A stretch of DNA of 56,155 bases from Sphaerobacter sp. (GTDB taxonomy: Bacteria > Chloroflexota > Chloroflexia > Thermomicrobiales > Thermomicrobiaceae), in assembly GCF_019683595.1 (NCBI RefSeq), contig NZ_JADGHZ010000004.1, forward strand, positions 1 to 56,155. Direction: 5' to 3'. Below the pieces are notes generated by a model. That model was not told where the DNA came from, did not search any database, and saw only the letters and a list, made by a program, of their open reading frames with translations. Position numbers and translations under genes: made by a program. Each line of letters starts with the position of its first letter. The first letter of the stretch is position 1. Of the stretch, positions 1-6,724 are shown piece after piece.

Positions 1-100
1 GCTGATCCAGCCGGTGGCGATCGAGGCGGGGCTGCGCTTTGCCATTCGCGAGGGTGGTCGCACGGTGGGCGCCGGCGTCGTCACCGAGATCATCGAGTAG
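1..100 (+). CDS. tuf: Elongation factor Tu, C-terminal end (partial)
   Basis: Only the last 32 codons are inside the window, reading in frame from base 2 to the TAG at 98-100. The peptide contains [18 protein letters not shown] and ends in TEIIE, the hallmark C-terminus of EF-Tu (domain 3), the GTPase that delivers aminoacyl-tRNA to the ribosome. The 5' part lies outside the window to the left. The position directly upstream of rpmG, tRNA-Trp, secE and nusG is the usual bacterial gene order and supports the call. Confidence 0.95.
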   Translation, partial: LIQPVAIEAGLRFAIREGGRTVGAGVVTEIIE

Positions 101-169
101 AGAAGCGAGAGGCGGGGGCCCGTCGGCTAGGCTGGCGGGCCCTCGCATCCAGCACGGGGATGTGGTATC

Positions 170-340
170 ATGGCCAAGAAGGCGAAGGCCGACCGGCACG
201 TGATCACGCTCGAGTGCACCGAGTGTCGAGAGCGGAACTACACGACGCAGAAGAATCGGCGGAACGATCCCGGGCGGCTTGAGCTAAGAAAGTTCTGCCC
301 ACGTTGCCGGTGCGTACGGCTGCACCGCGAGACGCGCTAA
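170..340 (+). CDS. rpmG: 50S ribosomal protein L33
   Basis: A 56-residue basic protein that begins [20 protein letters not shown] and ends LHRETR, the typical length and ends of L33 in the large ribosomal subunit. Two CxxC pairs (CTEC near residue 16 and CPRC near residue 45) mark the zinc-binding form of the protein. The start is the ATG at 170, 69 bp after the tuf stop. It lies in the tuf-rpmG-tRNA-Trp-secE arrangement common to many bacteria, so co-transcription with tuf is likely. Confidence 0.95.
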   Translation: MAKKAKADRHVITLECTECRERNYTTQKNRRNDPGRLELRKFCPRCRCVRLHRETR

Positions 341-371
341 GCGCCGCGCGCTCAGGCGCGGCACGCAGCAC

Positions 372-444
<73 letters not shown>

Positions 445-503
445 CCGCTTCCCCCATCGGGGAGAAGCCGACGCGCTGCGAATGCCCAGTGGGGGTCGTA
501 GTG

Positions 504-531
504 GGGCAGAGCCGATGGGCTCCGCCCTTTT
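504..531 (+). terminator. Intrinsic terminator or attenuator between tRNA-Trp and secE
   Basis: GGGC-A-GAGCC (504-513), loop GATG, then GGCTC-C-GCCC (518-527) form a 9-bp stem with one A/C mismatch, followed by TTTT and a T-rich tail. It probably ends part of the tuf-rpmG-tRNA transcripts. No promoter is obvious between it and secE, so read-through into secE-nusG is likely. Confidence 0.65.
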
Positions 532-596
532 GTCTGCCATCAGCGTGCGGGCTTGCCTGGCCCGGGCAGCAGCGCGGCTCTCATGAGGAAGGATAC

Positions 597-830
597 ATGG
601 CGACGAGGACACGAACGCGAACGCGAGCCAATGAACCGCAGCCGCGAGCCCGGGTCGCTGCGCTGCAGCGGGTCGCGCGTGACACCGTGGCCGAAATGAA
701 GAAGATCACCTGGCCCGACCGCGAGACGACCCGAAACCTGACCCTGGTCGTCATTGCGATCTCGGTCGTCCTCGGGTTGCTGCTAGGCGGGGTGGACGCG
801 GCCTTCGTTCGACTCTGGAGCATCTTCTAG
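597..830 (+). CDS. secE: Preprotein translocase subunit SecE
   Basis: A 77-residue protein with a basic, Arg/Thr-rich N-terminus, the SecE motif VAEMKKITWPDRETTRNLT and one C-terminal membrane segment (VVIAISVVLGLLLGGVDAAF). SecE is the essential small subunit of the SecYEG translocon. The ATG at 597 was chosen because GAGGAAGG sits about 5 bases before it. An open frame extends upstream to 489, but that part runs through the terminator hairpin and has no SecE similarity. nusG follows 10 bp downstream, as in most bacteria. Confidence 0.95.
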   Translation: MATRTRTRTRANEPQPRARVAALQRVARDTVAEMKKITWPDRETTRNLTLVVIAISVVLGLLLGGVDAAFVRLWSIF

Positions 831-840
831 GAGGTCGCAC

Positions 841-1443
841 ATGACGGCACGAACGCTTCGCGCGCGCCTGGCGCGGCGGCGCGAAGAGGAAGCCATGGCC
901 GAGGGGGCCGGCGAGCAGCGGGGCCAATGGTACGTGGTCCACACCTACTCGGGATACGAGAACAAGGTCCGCCAGAACCTGCTCCACCGGATCGAGACCA
1001 TGGACATGGCCGACAAGATCTTCGAGGTCGTCGTGCCGACGCAGGAAGAGGTCGAGATCCGCTCCGGCCAGCGCCATAGCGTGCAGCGCAAGGTCTTCCC
1101 CGGCTACGTCCTGGTCCGGATGATTATGGACGACGATTCCTGGTACGTCGTCCGCAACACCCCCGGTGTCACGGGTTTCGTCGGTATGGGCAACAAGCCG
1201 ACGCCGCTGGGCGAGGACGAGGTCCAGGCCATCATGCGCGGTATGGAGGCGGAGGCGCCTCGGGTCAAGGTGTCGTTGGCGGTGGGCGATGTGGTCCGCA
1301 TCATCGACGGGCCGTTCAGCGACTTCCGCGGCACTGTGGACGAGATCGACCAGGAGAAGGGCAAGGTCCGGGTGCTCGTGTCGTTCTTCGGGCGCGAGAC
1401 CCCGGTGACGCTGGATTTCCTTCAGGTCGAGCGCGAAGCGTAG
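841..1443 (+). CDS. nusG: Transcription termination/antitermination protein NusG
   Basis: A 200-residue NusG. It contains the NGN domain (QWYVVHTYSGYENKVRQNL, then VFPGYVLVRM and VRNTPGVTGFVG) and a C-terminal KOW domain (VGDVVRIIDGPFSDFRGTV). NusG binds RNA polymerase and links it to Rho or the ribosome. The ATG at 841 has a strong AGGAGGT 5 bases upstream that overlaps the secE stop. A second in-frame ATG at 895, after a GAGGAAG, would give 182 residues and remove a basic N-terminal tail. It is in an operon with secE. Confidence 0.95.
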   Translation: MTARTLRARLARRREEEAMAEGAGEQRGQWYVVHTYSGYENKVRQNLLHRIETMDMADKIFEVVVPTQEEVEIRSGQRHSVQRKVFPGYVLVRMIMDDDSWYVVRNTPGVTGFVGMGNKPTPLGEDEVQAIMRGMEAEAPRVKVSLAVGDVVRIIDGPFSDFRGTVDEIDQEKGKVRVLVSFFGRETPVTLDFLQVEREA

Positions 1444-1456
1444 GGTTAGCGGATAG

Positions 1457-1480
1457 ACCCGCCGGCCGGTGCCGGCGGGT
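1457..1480 (+). terminator. GC-rich hairpin between nusG and rplK
   Basis: ACCCGCCGGC (1457-1466), loop CGGT, GCCGGCGGGT (1471-1480) form a perfect 10-bp stem. The following bases are only weakly T-rich (TTGTGCATG), so it may be a weak attenuator or an mRNA-processing or stability hairpin rather than a full terminator. Confidence 0.5.
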
Positions 1481-1536
1481 TGTGCATGTGGGAGGGGTTC
1501 ATCCCCGTTTGAACCACCAGGGAGGATTGACGTACC

Positions 1537-1962
1537 GTGGCTAAGAAGGTCCGCGCGTACATCAAGTTGCAGATTCCGGCCGGCAAGGCGACTCCGGCGC
1601 CGCCGATCGGCCCGGCCCTCGGCCAGCACGGCGTGGCGATCATGAACTTCTGCAAGGAGTACAACGAGCGCACCGCCCATCTGGCCGGCCAGATCATCCC
1701 CGTGGTGATCACGGTCTACGAGGACCGCTCGTTCACCTTCGTCACCAAGACGCCCCCGGCCGCCGATCTCCTGCGCCGGGCTGCGGGGATCGAGAAGGGT
1801 TCCGGTGACGTGATCCGCAACAAGGTGGGCCGGGTCACGCGGGACCAGATCCGCGAGATCGCCGAGATCAAGATGCCCGACCTGAACGCGGTGGACCTCG
1901 AAGGCGCGATGAAGCAGATCGAGGGCTCCGCGCGGAGCATGGGGATCGAGGTCGTCGACTAG
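1537..1962 (+). CDS. rplK: 50S ribosomal protein L11
   Basis: A 141-residue protein with the L11 signatures [38 protein letters not shown] and, in the RNA-binding C-terminal domain, [20 protein letters not shown]11 binds 23S rRNA in the GTPase-associated centre, next to the L10-L12 stalk encoded just downstream. The start is the GTG at 1537, with GGAGGA about 10 bases upstream. The length is exactly the family norm. Confidence 0.95.
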   Translation: MAKKVRAYIKLQIPAGKATPAPPIGPALGQHGVAIMNFCKEYNERTAHLAGQIIPVVITVYEDRSFTFVTKTPPAADLLRRAAGIEKGSGDVIRNKVGRVTRDQIREIAEIKMPDLNAVDLEGAMKQIEGSARSMGIEVVD

Positions 1963-2037
1963 CCGGGTCGTTCCGGCTGGTGATGTCGCACGTGTGGGAG
2001 GGGCCGGCGCCCCGCCAGGACCACGAGGAGCACAAGA

Positions 2038-2763
2038 ATGCCCAAGCGAGGGAAGAAGTATCTCGAGGCAGCCAAGCTGATCGAGCGCGGCCGTCTCTAT
2101 ACGCCTGCGGAAGCCGTCGCGCTCGTCAAGAAGACGGCTTTCGCCGACTTCAACGAGACCATCGAAGCCCACTTCCGGCTCGGCATCGATCCGCGCCAGG
2201 CGGATCAGAACGTACGCAGCACCGTCGTCCTGCCCCACGGCACGGGCAAGGAGCCGCGCGTGCTGGTCTTCGCCGCCGGTGAGGCGGTGCGTATCGCGCA
2301 GGAGGCCGGCGCCGACTACGTGGGGAGCGACGATCTGGTCAAGAAGATCCAGGACGGCTGGCTCGAATTCGACGCCACGATCGCCATGGCGGACCAGATG
2401 GGCAAGGTCGGTGGCCTGGGTCGCATCCTTGGCCGGCGCGGCCTGATGCCCAACCCGCGCTCCGGTACGGTCGTCCGCGCGGCGGAAGACCTGCCGGCGG
2501 TCATCCAGGAGCTGAAGCGCGGCCGGGTCGAGTTCCGCAACGACCGGACGGGGCTGATCCACGCCGTGATCGGCAAGGAGAGCTTCGAGGACCAGCAGTT
2601 GGTCGAGAACCTCTACGCCCTGGTGGACGCCGTGATGCGGGCGAAGCCGGCGGCCGCCAAGGGGACGTATTGCCGCTCGATCACGCTGACGAGTACAATG
2701 GGCCCCGGCGTCCCGGTCGACGTTGCGAAGGCAACGGAGGAGGCGTCGAACTTCGTCGCCTAG
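2038..2763 (+). CDS. rplA: 50S ribosomal protein L1
   Basis: A 241-residue L1. It begins MPKRGKKYLEAAKLI, carries the family signature GRILGRRGLMPNPRSGTV near the middle, and ends in the SITLTSTMGPGVPVD block typical of the C-terminus. L1 forms the mobile L1 stalk at the E site and in many bacteria represses its own operon by binding the mRNA. GAGGAG lies 7 bases before the ATG at 2038. It is separated from rplK by 75 bp. Confidence 0.95.
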   Translation: MPKRGKKYLEAAKLIERGRLYTPAEAVALVKKTAFADFNETIEAHFRLGIDPRQADQNVRSTVVLPHGTGKEPRVLVFAAGEAVRIAQEAGADYVGSDDLVKKIQDGWLEFDATIAMADQMGKVGGLGRILGRRGLMPNPRSGTVVRAAEDLPAVIQELKRGRVEFRNDRTGLIHAVIGKESFEDQQLVENLYALVDAVMRAKPAAAKGTYCRSITLTSTMGPGVPVDVAKATEEASNFVA

Positions 2764-2804
2764 CCGCTGCCCGGCCGGGCCGTCGGATACCGATCGAATA
2801 GACG

Positions 2805-2942
2805 ACGTGCGCCGTAGACCGCTGGGGTGCGCGAGCACTTAATCATCCAGCCGAGGCGCGCGGGAAGTGACCACCGACGCGGGCTGTCCCGCGCTATGAT
2901 TGGTGATTCCGCCCCGCGCCTCATGGCGCGGGGTTCTTGTTT
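2805..2942 (+). ncRNA. L10 leader (autoregulatory mRNA element) with terminal attenuator
   Basis: The rplA-rplJ spacer carries the conserved L10-leader core. GTAGACCGCTGGGGTGC (from 2814) is followed by GCACTTAATC and CCAGCCGAGG. GCTGG (2821-2825) pairs with CCAGC (2847-2851) and GTGC pairs with GCAC, leaving the asymmetric internal bases expected of the kink-turn bound by L10(L12)4. Downstream, CCCCGCGCC (2912-2920), loop TCAT, GGCGCGGGG (2925-2933) and TTCTTGTTT form a textbook intrinsic terminator. Established knowledge: such leaders down-regulate rplJ-rplL when free L10-L12 is in excess. Inference: here the output is premature termination. Confidence 0.85.
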
Positions 2943-2997
2943 GGTCGGAACACTGCATACGACACACGCAACCCGGGACAGAGAGGAGGTGAAGACG

Positions 2998-3534
2998 GTG
3001 CCCACCCCCAAGAAGGTGCAAGAGGTCGAAGAGATCAGCCAGATGCTCTCCGGCGCGACGCTCTCGATCCTGACCGACTATCGCGGCCTGAACGTGGCGG
3101 ACCTGCAGGGCCTGCGGGCGCAACTGCGGCCGCACCAGTCGAACATCCGCGTCGTCAAGAACACGCTGACCGCGATCGCCGCGGAGCGCGTCGGGCTGCA
3201 GGAGCTGCACCCGCTCCTGGAAGGGCCGACGGCCCTGGTGGTCGCGATGGACGACCCCGTGCAGCCGGCGAAGATCATCAACGACTTCGTGCGGACGTCC
3301 CGCATCCTCCAGATCAAGGGCGCGGTGCTGGAGGGGCAGGTCATTCCGGCGTCCGAAGTTGAGCGCCTGGCGACACTCCCGCCGCGGGAGGTGCTGCTGG
3401 GCAAGGTCGTCGGCGGTCTTCAGTCGCCGCTGTACGGCCTGGTCGGTGTGCTGGCCGGCACGATCCGCTCGCTCCAGTACGTGCTCCAGGCGCGTGCCGA
3501 GCAGTTGGGTGGCGGCGAGGCGTCGGCGGCGTAG
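2998..3534 (+). CDS. rplJ: 50S ribosomal protein L10
   Basis: A 178-residue L10, the base of the L7/L12 stalk. Recognisable parts are LSILTDYRGLNVADLQGLR, IRVVKNTLTAIAAE and LEGPTALVVAMDDPV, followed by a C-terminal helix that would carry L12 dimers. I chose the GTG at 2998 because AGGAGGT ends 8 bases before it. An open frame extends back to 2827, but that portion is the L10 leader RNA and its terminator, so it is not coding. It is co-transcribed with rplL. Confidence 0.93.
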   Translation: MPTPKKVQEVEEISQMLSGATLSILTDYRGLNVADLQGLRAQLRPHQSNIRVVKNTLTAIAAERVGLQELHPLLEGPTALVVAMDDPVQPAKIINDFVRTSRILQIKGAVLEGQVIPASEVERLATLPPREVLLGKVVGGLQSPLYGLVGVLAGTIRSLQYVLQARAEQLGGGEASAA

Positions 3535-3588
3535 TAACGGCAGAGCGTACGAGCAGACGACGGTAGAGACACGATAGGAGGACCAGAC

Positions 3589-3987
3589 ATGGCTGTGGGC
3601 CAGGAGAAGATGGAAGAACTGATCAGCACCATCGAGCAGATGACGGTGCTGGAGCTGTCGCAGCTCGTCAAGGCGCTCGAGGAGCGCTTCGGCGTGACGG
3701 CTGCCGCGCCGGTCGCGGTGGCGGCGGCGCCGGGCGCTGCGGGTGCGGCGGCCGCGGCCGAGGAGGCTGAGGAGAAGACGCAGTTCGACGTGGTGCTGGC
3801 CGACGTCGGCCCGAATAAGATCCAGGTTATCAAGGCCGTCCGCGAGCTGACCAACCTGGGCCTCAAGGAGGCCAAGGATCTGGTCGAGTCCGCTCCGAAG
3901 GCCGTCAAGGAGGGCGTGTCCAAGGAGGAGGCCGAGGCGGCCAAGGCCAAGCTCGAGGAGGCCGGCGCCAAGGTGGAGGTCAAGTAA
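3589..3987 (+). CDS. rplL: 50S ribosomal protein L7/L12
   Basis: A 132-residue acidic protein with an N-terminal dimerisation helix ([20 protein letters not shown]), an Ala-rich hinge (about residues 40-60) and the conserved C-terminal domain ([33 protein letters not shown]). It recruits translation factors to the ribosome. TAGGAGGAC precedes the ATG at 3589 by 8 bases. It is the last gene of the ribosomal block, and a strong terminator follows. Confidence 0.96.
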   Translation: MAVGQEKMEELISTIEQMTVLELSQLVKALEERFGVTAAAPVAVAAAPGAAGAAAAAEEAEEKTQFDVVLADVGPNKIQVIKAVRELTNLGLKEAKDLVESAPKAVKEGVSKEEAEAAKAKLEEAGAKVEVK

Positions 3988-4020
3988 CGACCTTCGCCGA
4001 CCATCGTGGCGGAATCGACA

Positions 4021-4066
4021 GCGGCCCACCCGTGGATACCTCCGCGGGGTGGGCCGCTCCCTTTGT
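4021..4066 (+). terminator. Intrinsic terminator of rplJ-rplL
   Basis: GCGGCCCACCC (4021-4031) pairs perfectly with GGGTGGGCCGC (4047-4057), with a 15-base loop, followed by TCCCTTTGT. It lies 34 bp after the rplL stop and closes the ribosomal block. Confidence 0.85.
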
Positions 4067-4092
4067 GAGGCGGGGCACATCTGTGCTATACT
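4063..4092 (+). promoter_or_regulatory. Sigma-70-type promoter of tRNA-Pro
   Basis: TTGTGA (4063-4068), an 18-bp spacer and TATACT (4087-4092), with an extended -10 TG at 4084-4085. The predicted start is near 4099, only a few bases before the mature tRNA end at 4104. It overlaps the tail of the upstream terminator. Confidence 0.7.
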
Positions 4093-4103
4093 GCGCGTAG
4101 TTT

Positions 4104-4180
<77 letters not shown>

Positions 4181-4261
4181 ACATCATGCATATCCGGGTG
4201 ACTGCGTCGCCTCCGCACCCCGGCGCGGGTTTCCCTCGTCAGACGAGCGGAGAGTGGGGAT

Positions 4262-4864
4262 ATGGAGAGTGCGTCGCGCCGAGCGCGAATCATCATCGCC
4301 GACGATGAATCCATCATCCGGATGGATCTGCGCGAGATGCTGACGCACCTCGGCTACGATGTCGTCGGCGAGGCTGCCGACGGACGCACGGCCATCGAGC
4401 TCGCTCAGAAGCTCCACCCGGATCTCGTCGTCCTCGACATCAAGATGCCCGACATGGACGGCATCGAAGCCGCCGAGCGGCTCACCCAGAGCCGGATCGC
4501 GCCGGTCGTGCTCCTCACTGCCTACAGCGAGCAGAACCTCATCGAGCGCGCGAAGCGAGCGGGCGTCTCCGGATATCTGGTGAAGCCCTTCCGCGAGAGC
4601 GAGTTGATGCCGGTCATCGAGCTGGCCCTGGCACGGTTCCATGACCTCAAGGGGCTGGAGAACGAGGTGGAGCAGCTCAAGGACGCGCTGGAGACGCGCA
4701 AGCTGATCGAGCGCGCCAAGGGCATCCTGATGGAGGTCCACGGCCTCAAGGAGGCGGAAGCCTTCAACCGCATGCGGCGCACGAGCATGGACAACCGCAA
4801 GTCGATGCGGGAGGTCGCCGAGGCCATCCTCCTCACGCACCAGGTCGAGACCCGGTCCTCCTAA
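4262..4864 (+). CDS. Response regulator with ANTAR RNA-binding output domain
   Basis: A 200-residue protein. Residues 9-125 are a receiver domain: acidic pocket DDE (14-16), phospho-acceptor Asp59 in LVVLDIKMPDMDG, switch Thr in VVLLTAYSE and Lys in YLVKPF. A short coiled coil (LENEVEQLKDALETRKLIE) leads into an ANTAR domain (RAKGILMEVHGLKEAEAFNRM, about 136-195). ANTAR regulators of the AmiR/NasR/PdtaR type bind paired hairpins in mRNA leaders and prevent termination. No histidine kinase gene is adjacent, so its partner is elsewhere. No candidate ANTAR target was recognised in the window. Confidence 0.9.
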   Translation: MESASRRARIIIADDESIIRMDLREMLTHLGYDVVGEAADGRTAIELAQKLHPDLVVLDIKMPDMDGIEAAERLTQSRIAPVVLLTAYSEQNLIERAKRAGVSGYLVKPFRESELMPVIELALARFHDLKGLENEVEQLKDALETRKLIERAKGILMEVHGLKEAEAFNRMRRTSMDNRKSMREVAEAILLTHQVETRSS

Positions 4865-5020
4865 GCCACGTCGAGTCCAACCACAACGCAGCATCCGCGC
4901 ATTCTGGGTGAGAGCCGGTATTCTGCCGGCTATCGCCGCGTGCCCACACCCGGACCGTGGTCGTTGGGCATAGCGTCGCTCCGGGTGAGCAGCTCTCACC
5001 CCAACCCCGATCCCGGTTGC

Positions 5021-5162
5021 TGTCATCCCGAGCGGAGCCGGAGCTGCGGCCAGTCGGCCCTGACGCAGCGGAGGAAGGCCCCGGTACGTGGCCGGTCCGA
5101 CGCGAGATCCTTCGCTCCGCCGCCCGACGCCCCACGCCGGCCGGCTCCGCTCAGGATGACAA
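5021..5162 (+). repeat. Palindromic intergenic element (about 142 bp) in a 459-bp gene-free stretch
   Basis: The gap 4865-5323 has no credible gene. It contains a long imperfect inverted repeat: TGTCATCCCGAGCGGAGCCG (5021-5040) and CGGCTCCGCTCAGGATGACA (5142-5161) are reverse complements with one mismatch, and the interior includes GAGATCCTTCGCTCCGC. The wording CATCC-GAGCGGAGC...GATCCTTCGC...GCTCAGGATGAC resembles a family of dispersed intergenic repeats I associate with several high-GC bacterial genomes. No second copy is in this window. Confidence 0.6.
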
Positions 5163-5323
5163 CAGCGCGGGAGCGGGTGATGGGGAGACAGGATTCATTC
5201 GGCAACGTTCATGTTGGGAGAGGGGAGCAATGCACGGGGACGGTCGGGGATCGGTTCGGCAACCGCGTCCCTTGCGGGGGGCGAAGTCGTCGCCTTGACG
5301 CGCAGGCTGGTGCCGGTGAGGGA

Positions 5324-5728
5324 TCAGGACCCTGAGCCGGTGGCGCGCTCGAGTTGGACGGTGATTTGTGAGGGCTGCACGCTGCGGACGCGCACGCCGG
5401 ACGGCACGTCGACCGAGACTCGTACCTGGTGGAGTCCCGGCTCCTCAATGTCGCTGAGGTCGACGGTGGCCCGGACGGCCCCCTCTTCCAGTGCGTTGAT
5501 CCGGCTGCGGGGGCCTTGCAGGCGGATCTCGACCGTGCCGAGTGTGCCGATGACCGCGAAGCCGTCGGGCACGTCGGTGGCGACCACCGGCACCGCAGGC
5601 AGAACCTTGCTGATCTCCGGGTCCTGCTCGTTGGTCACCCAGGCCCACAGCGCGAAGGCCAGGATCAGCGCCAGGATAAACCGGAAGAGATTCCCGGTGT
5701 CGAGGAACTGGCGGAGGCTAGTCGGCAC
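5324..5728 (-). CDS. cdaR: CdaR/YbbR-domain regulator of diadenylate cyclase
   Basis: A 134-residue protein with one N-terminal membrane anchor (residues 14-31, LFRFILALILAFALWAWV) and a single extracytoplasmic YbbR-like beta domain (PVVATDVPDGFAVIGTLGTV, IRLQGPRSRINAL, VRATVDLSDIEEPG). Established role of the family: binds membrane CdaA and tunes c-di-AMP synthesis. The well-known CdaR has several YbbR repeats and this one only one, so it is a minimal version. It overlaps the end of cdaA by 11 bp on the same strand, which suggests translational coupling. Confidence 0.85.
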   Translation of the reverse strand: MPTSLRQFLDTGNLFRFILALILAFALWAWVTNEQDPEISKVLPAVPVVATDVPDGFAVIGTLGTVEIRLQGPRSRINALEEGAVRATVDLSDIEEPGLHQVRVSVDVPSGVRVRSVQPSQITVQLERATGSGS

Positions 5729-6632
5729 GCGTTACAGTCCTCGCTCCATCTTCGGGTGCTCGCTCACGGCCATCGCCAAGCCCGTCGTTCGACGGTGGCG
5801 GTCCATTCAAACGCACGCGCCGGCGGATCGTGCGCTCGGGGCGGTCGAGCCGCAGGAGCGTGCGCAGCACTTTGCGCAGCCGCTCCGGATCAAGGTTGCG
5901 GTAGAGCCGCCCGTTGTGCGCGACCGCGATCTGCCCCGTCTCTTCCGAGACGACGACGGCAATGGCGTCGGACTCCTCGGTGATCCCCATGGCGGCGCGG
6001 TGGCGCGTCCCGAGTTGACCGCCGGTGGCAACGTTGTCGCTGAGCGGCAGCACGCAACTCGCCGCGAGGATGCGGTCGTTGCGCACGATCACCGCGCCGT
6101 CGTGCAGGGGCGAGTTGGGATAGAAGATGTTGATCAGGAGCTGCCGGGTCAACGTAGCGTCGAGTGGCACGCCACGGTCGACATAATCCTGTAGCCCCGT
6201 CTCCCGTTCGATCACGATGAGGGCACCGTAGCGGTGCCGCGATAGCTGGACGGCGGCACGGGAGATCTCCTCGACGGTGCGTTCCAGGTCGGTCTCAGCG
6301 GCGGCGGTGAAGGGTGGCCGCAGCCAGGAGCCGGTGTGCCCGAGTTGCTCCAGCGCCCGGCGTAGCTCCGGCTGGAAGACGACCGGCACGGAGATGATGA
6401 GCGCCGGGAGCGCCTTGTCGAGCAGCCATTTCAGAGCTGTCAGATTGAAGATATTGGCGACACCGACGACGACGACGATGAGGATCAGCAGCCCGCGGAT
6501 CAACTGCGTGGCACGCGTGCCCTGCGCGACCCAGAGCACGCCGAAGAAGATCAGGGCCACGGCGAAGATGTCGATGACGGCCCGGAAATCGAGACGAGTA
6601 AAGATCCACGGGAGTTCGGGCATGTGCGGCAC
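5718..6632 (-). CDS. cdaA: Diadenylate cyclase CdaA
   Basis: A 304-residue membrane enzyme that makes cyclic di-AMP from two ATP. Three N-terminal membrane segments (about 17-35, 42-62, 70-86) precede the DAC domain. That domain contains the catalytic DGA (178-180, in NSPLHDGAVIV) and RHR (210-212, in GTRHRAAMG). The GTG at 6632 is the longest start, but the in-frame ATG at 6623, preceded by AGGGTG, is a good alternative. It pairs with cdaR downstream. A PII-like c-di-AMP receptor is encoded at 52368-52652. Confidence 0.93.
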   Translation of the reverse strand: MPHMPELPWIFTRLDFRAVIDIFAVALIFFGVLWVAQGTRATQLIRGLLILIVVVVGVANIFNLTALKWLLDKALPALIISVPVVFQPELRRALEQLGHTGSWLRPPFTAAAETDLERTVEEISRAAVQLSRHRYGALIVIERETGLQDYVDRGVPLDATLTRQLLINIFYPNSPLHDGAVIVRNDRILAASCVLPLSDNVATGGQLGTRHRAAMGITEESDAIAVVVSEETGQIAVAHNGRLYRNLDPERLRKVLRTLLRLDRPERTIRRRVRLNGPPPSNDGLGDGRERAPEDGARTVTRAD

Positions 6633-6665
6633 CCTGACGACGGAATTGCCCAGCTAGCTGATTGG

Positions 6666-6671
6666 ATTGTA
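6666..6671 (-). promoter_or_regulatory. Extended -10 promoter for cdaA-cdaR
   Basis: On the minus strand TGGTACAAT gives an extended -10 (TGn plus TACAAT), with predicted start near 6659, about 27-36 bases before the cdaA start. No good -35 is present, as is common for extended -10 promoters. Confidence 0.5.
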
Positions 6672-6724
6672 CCACGGCGCCGCGGCGGACCCTGACGGGG
6701 CGCGGGCTGACGCGGCGCCCACGA

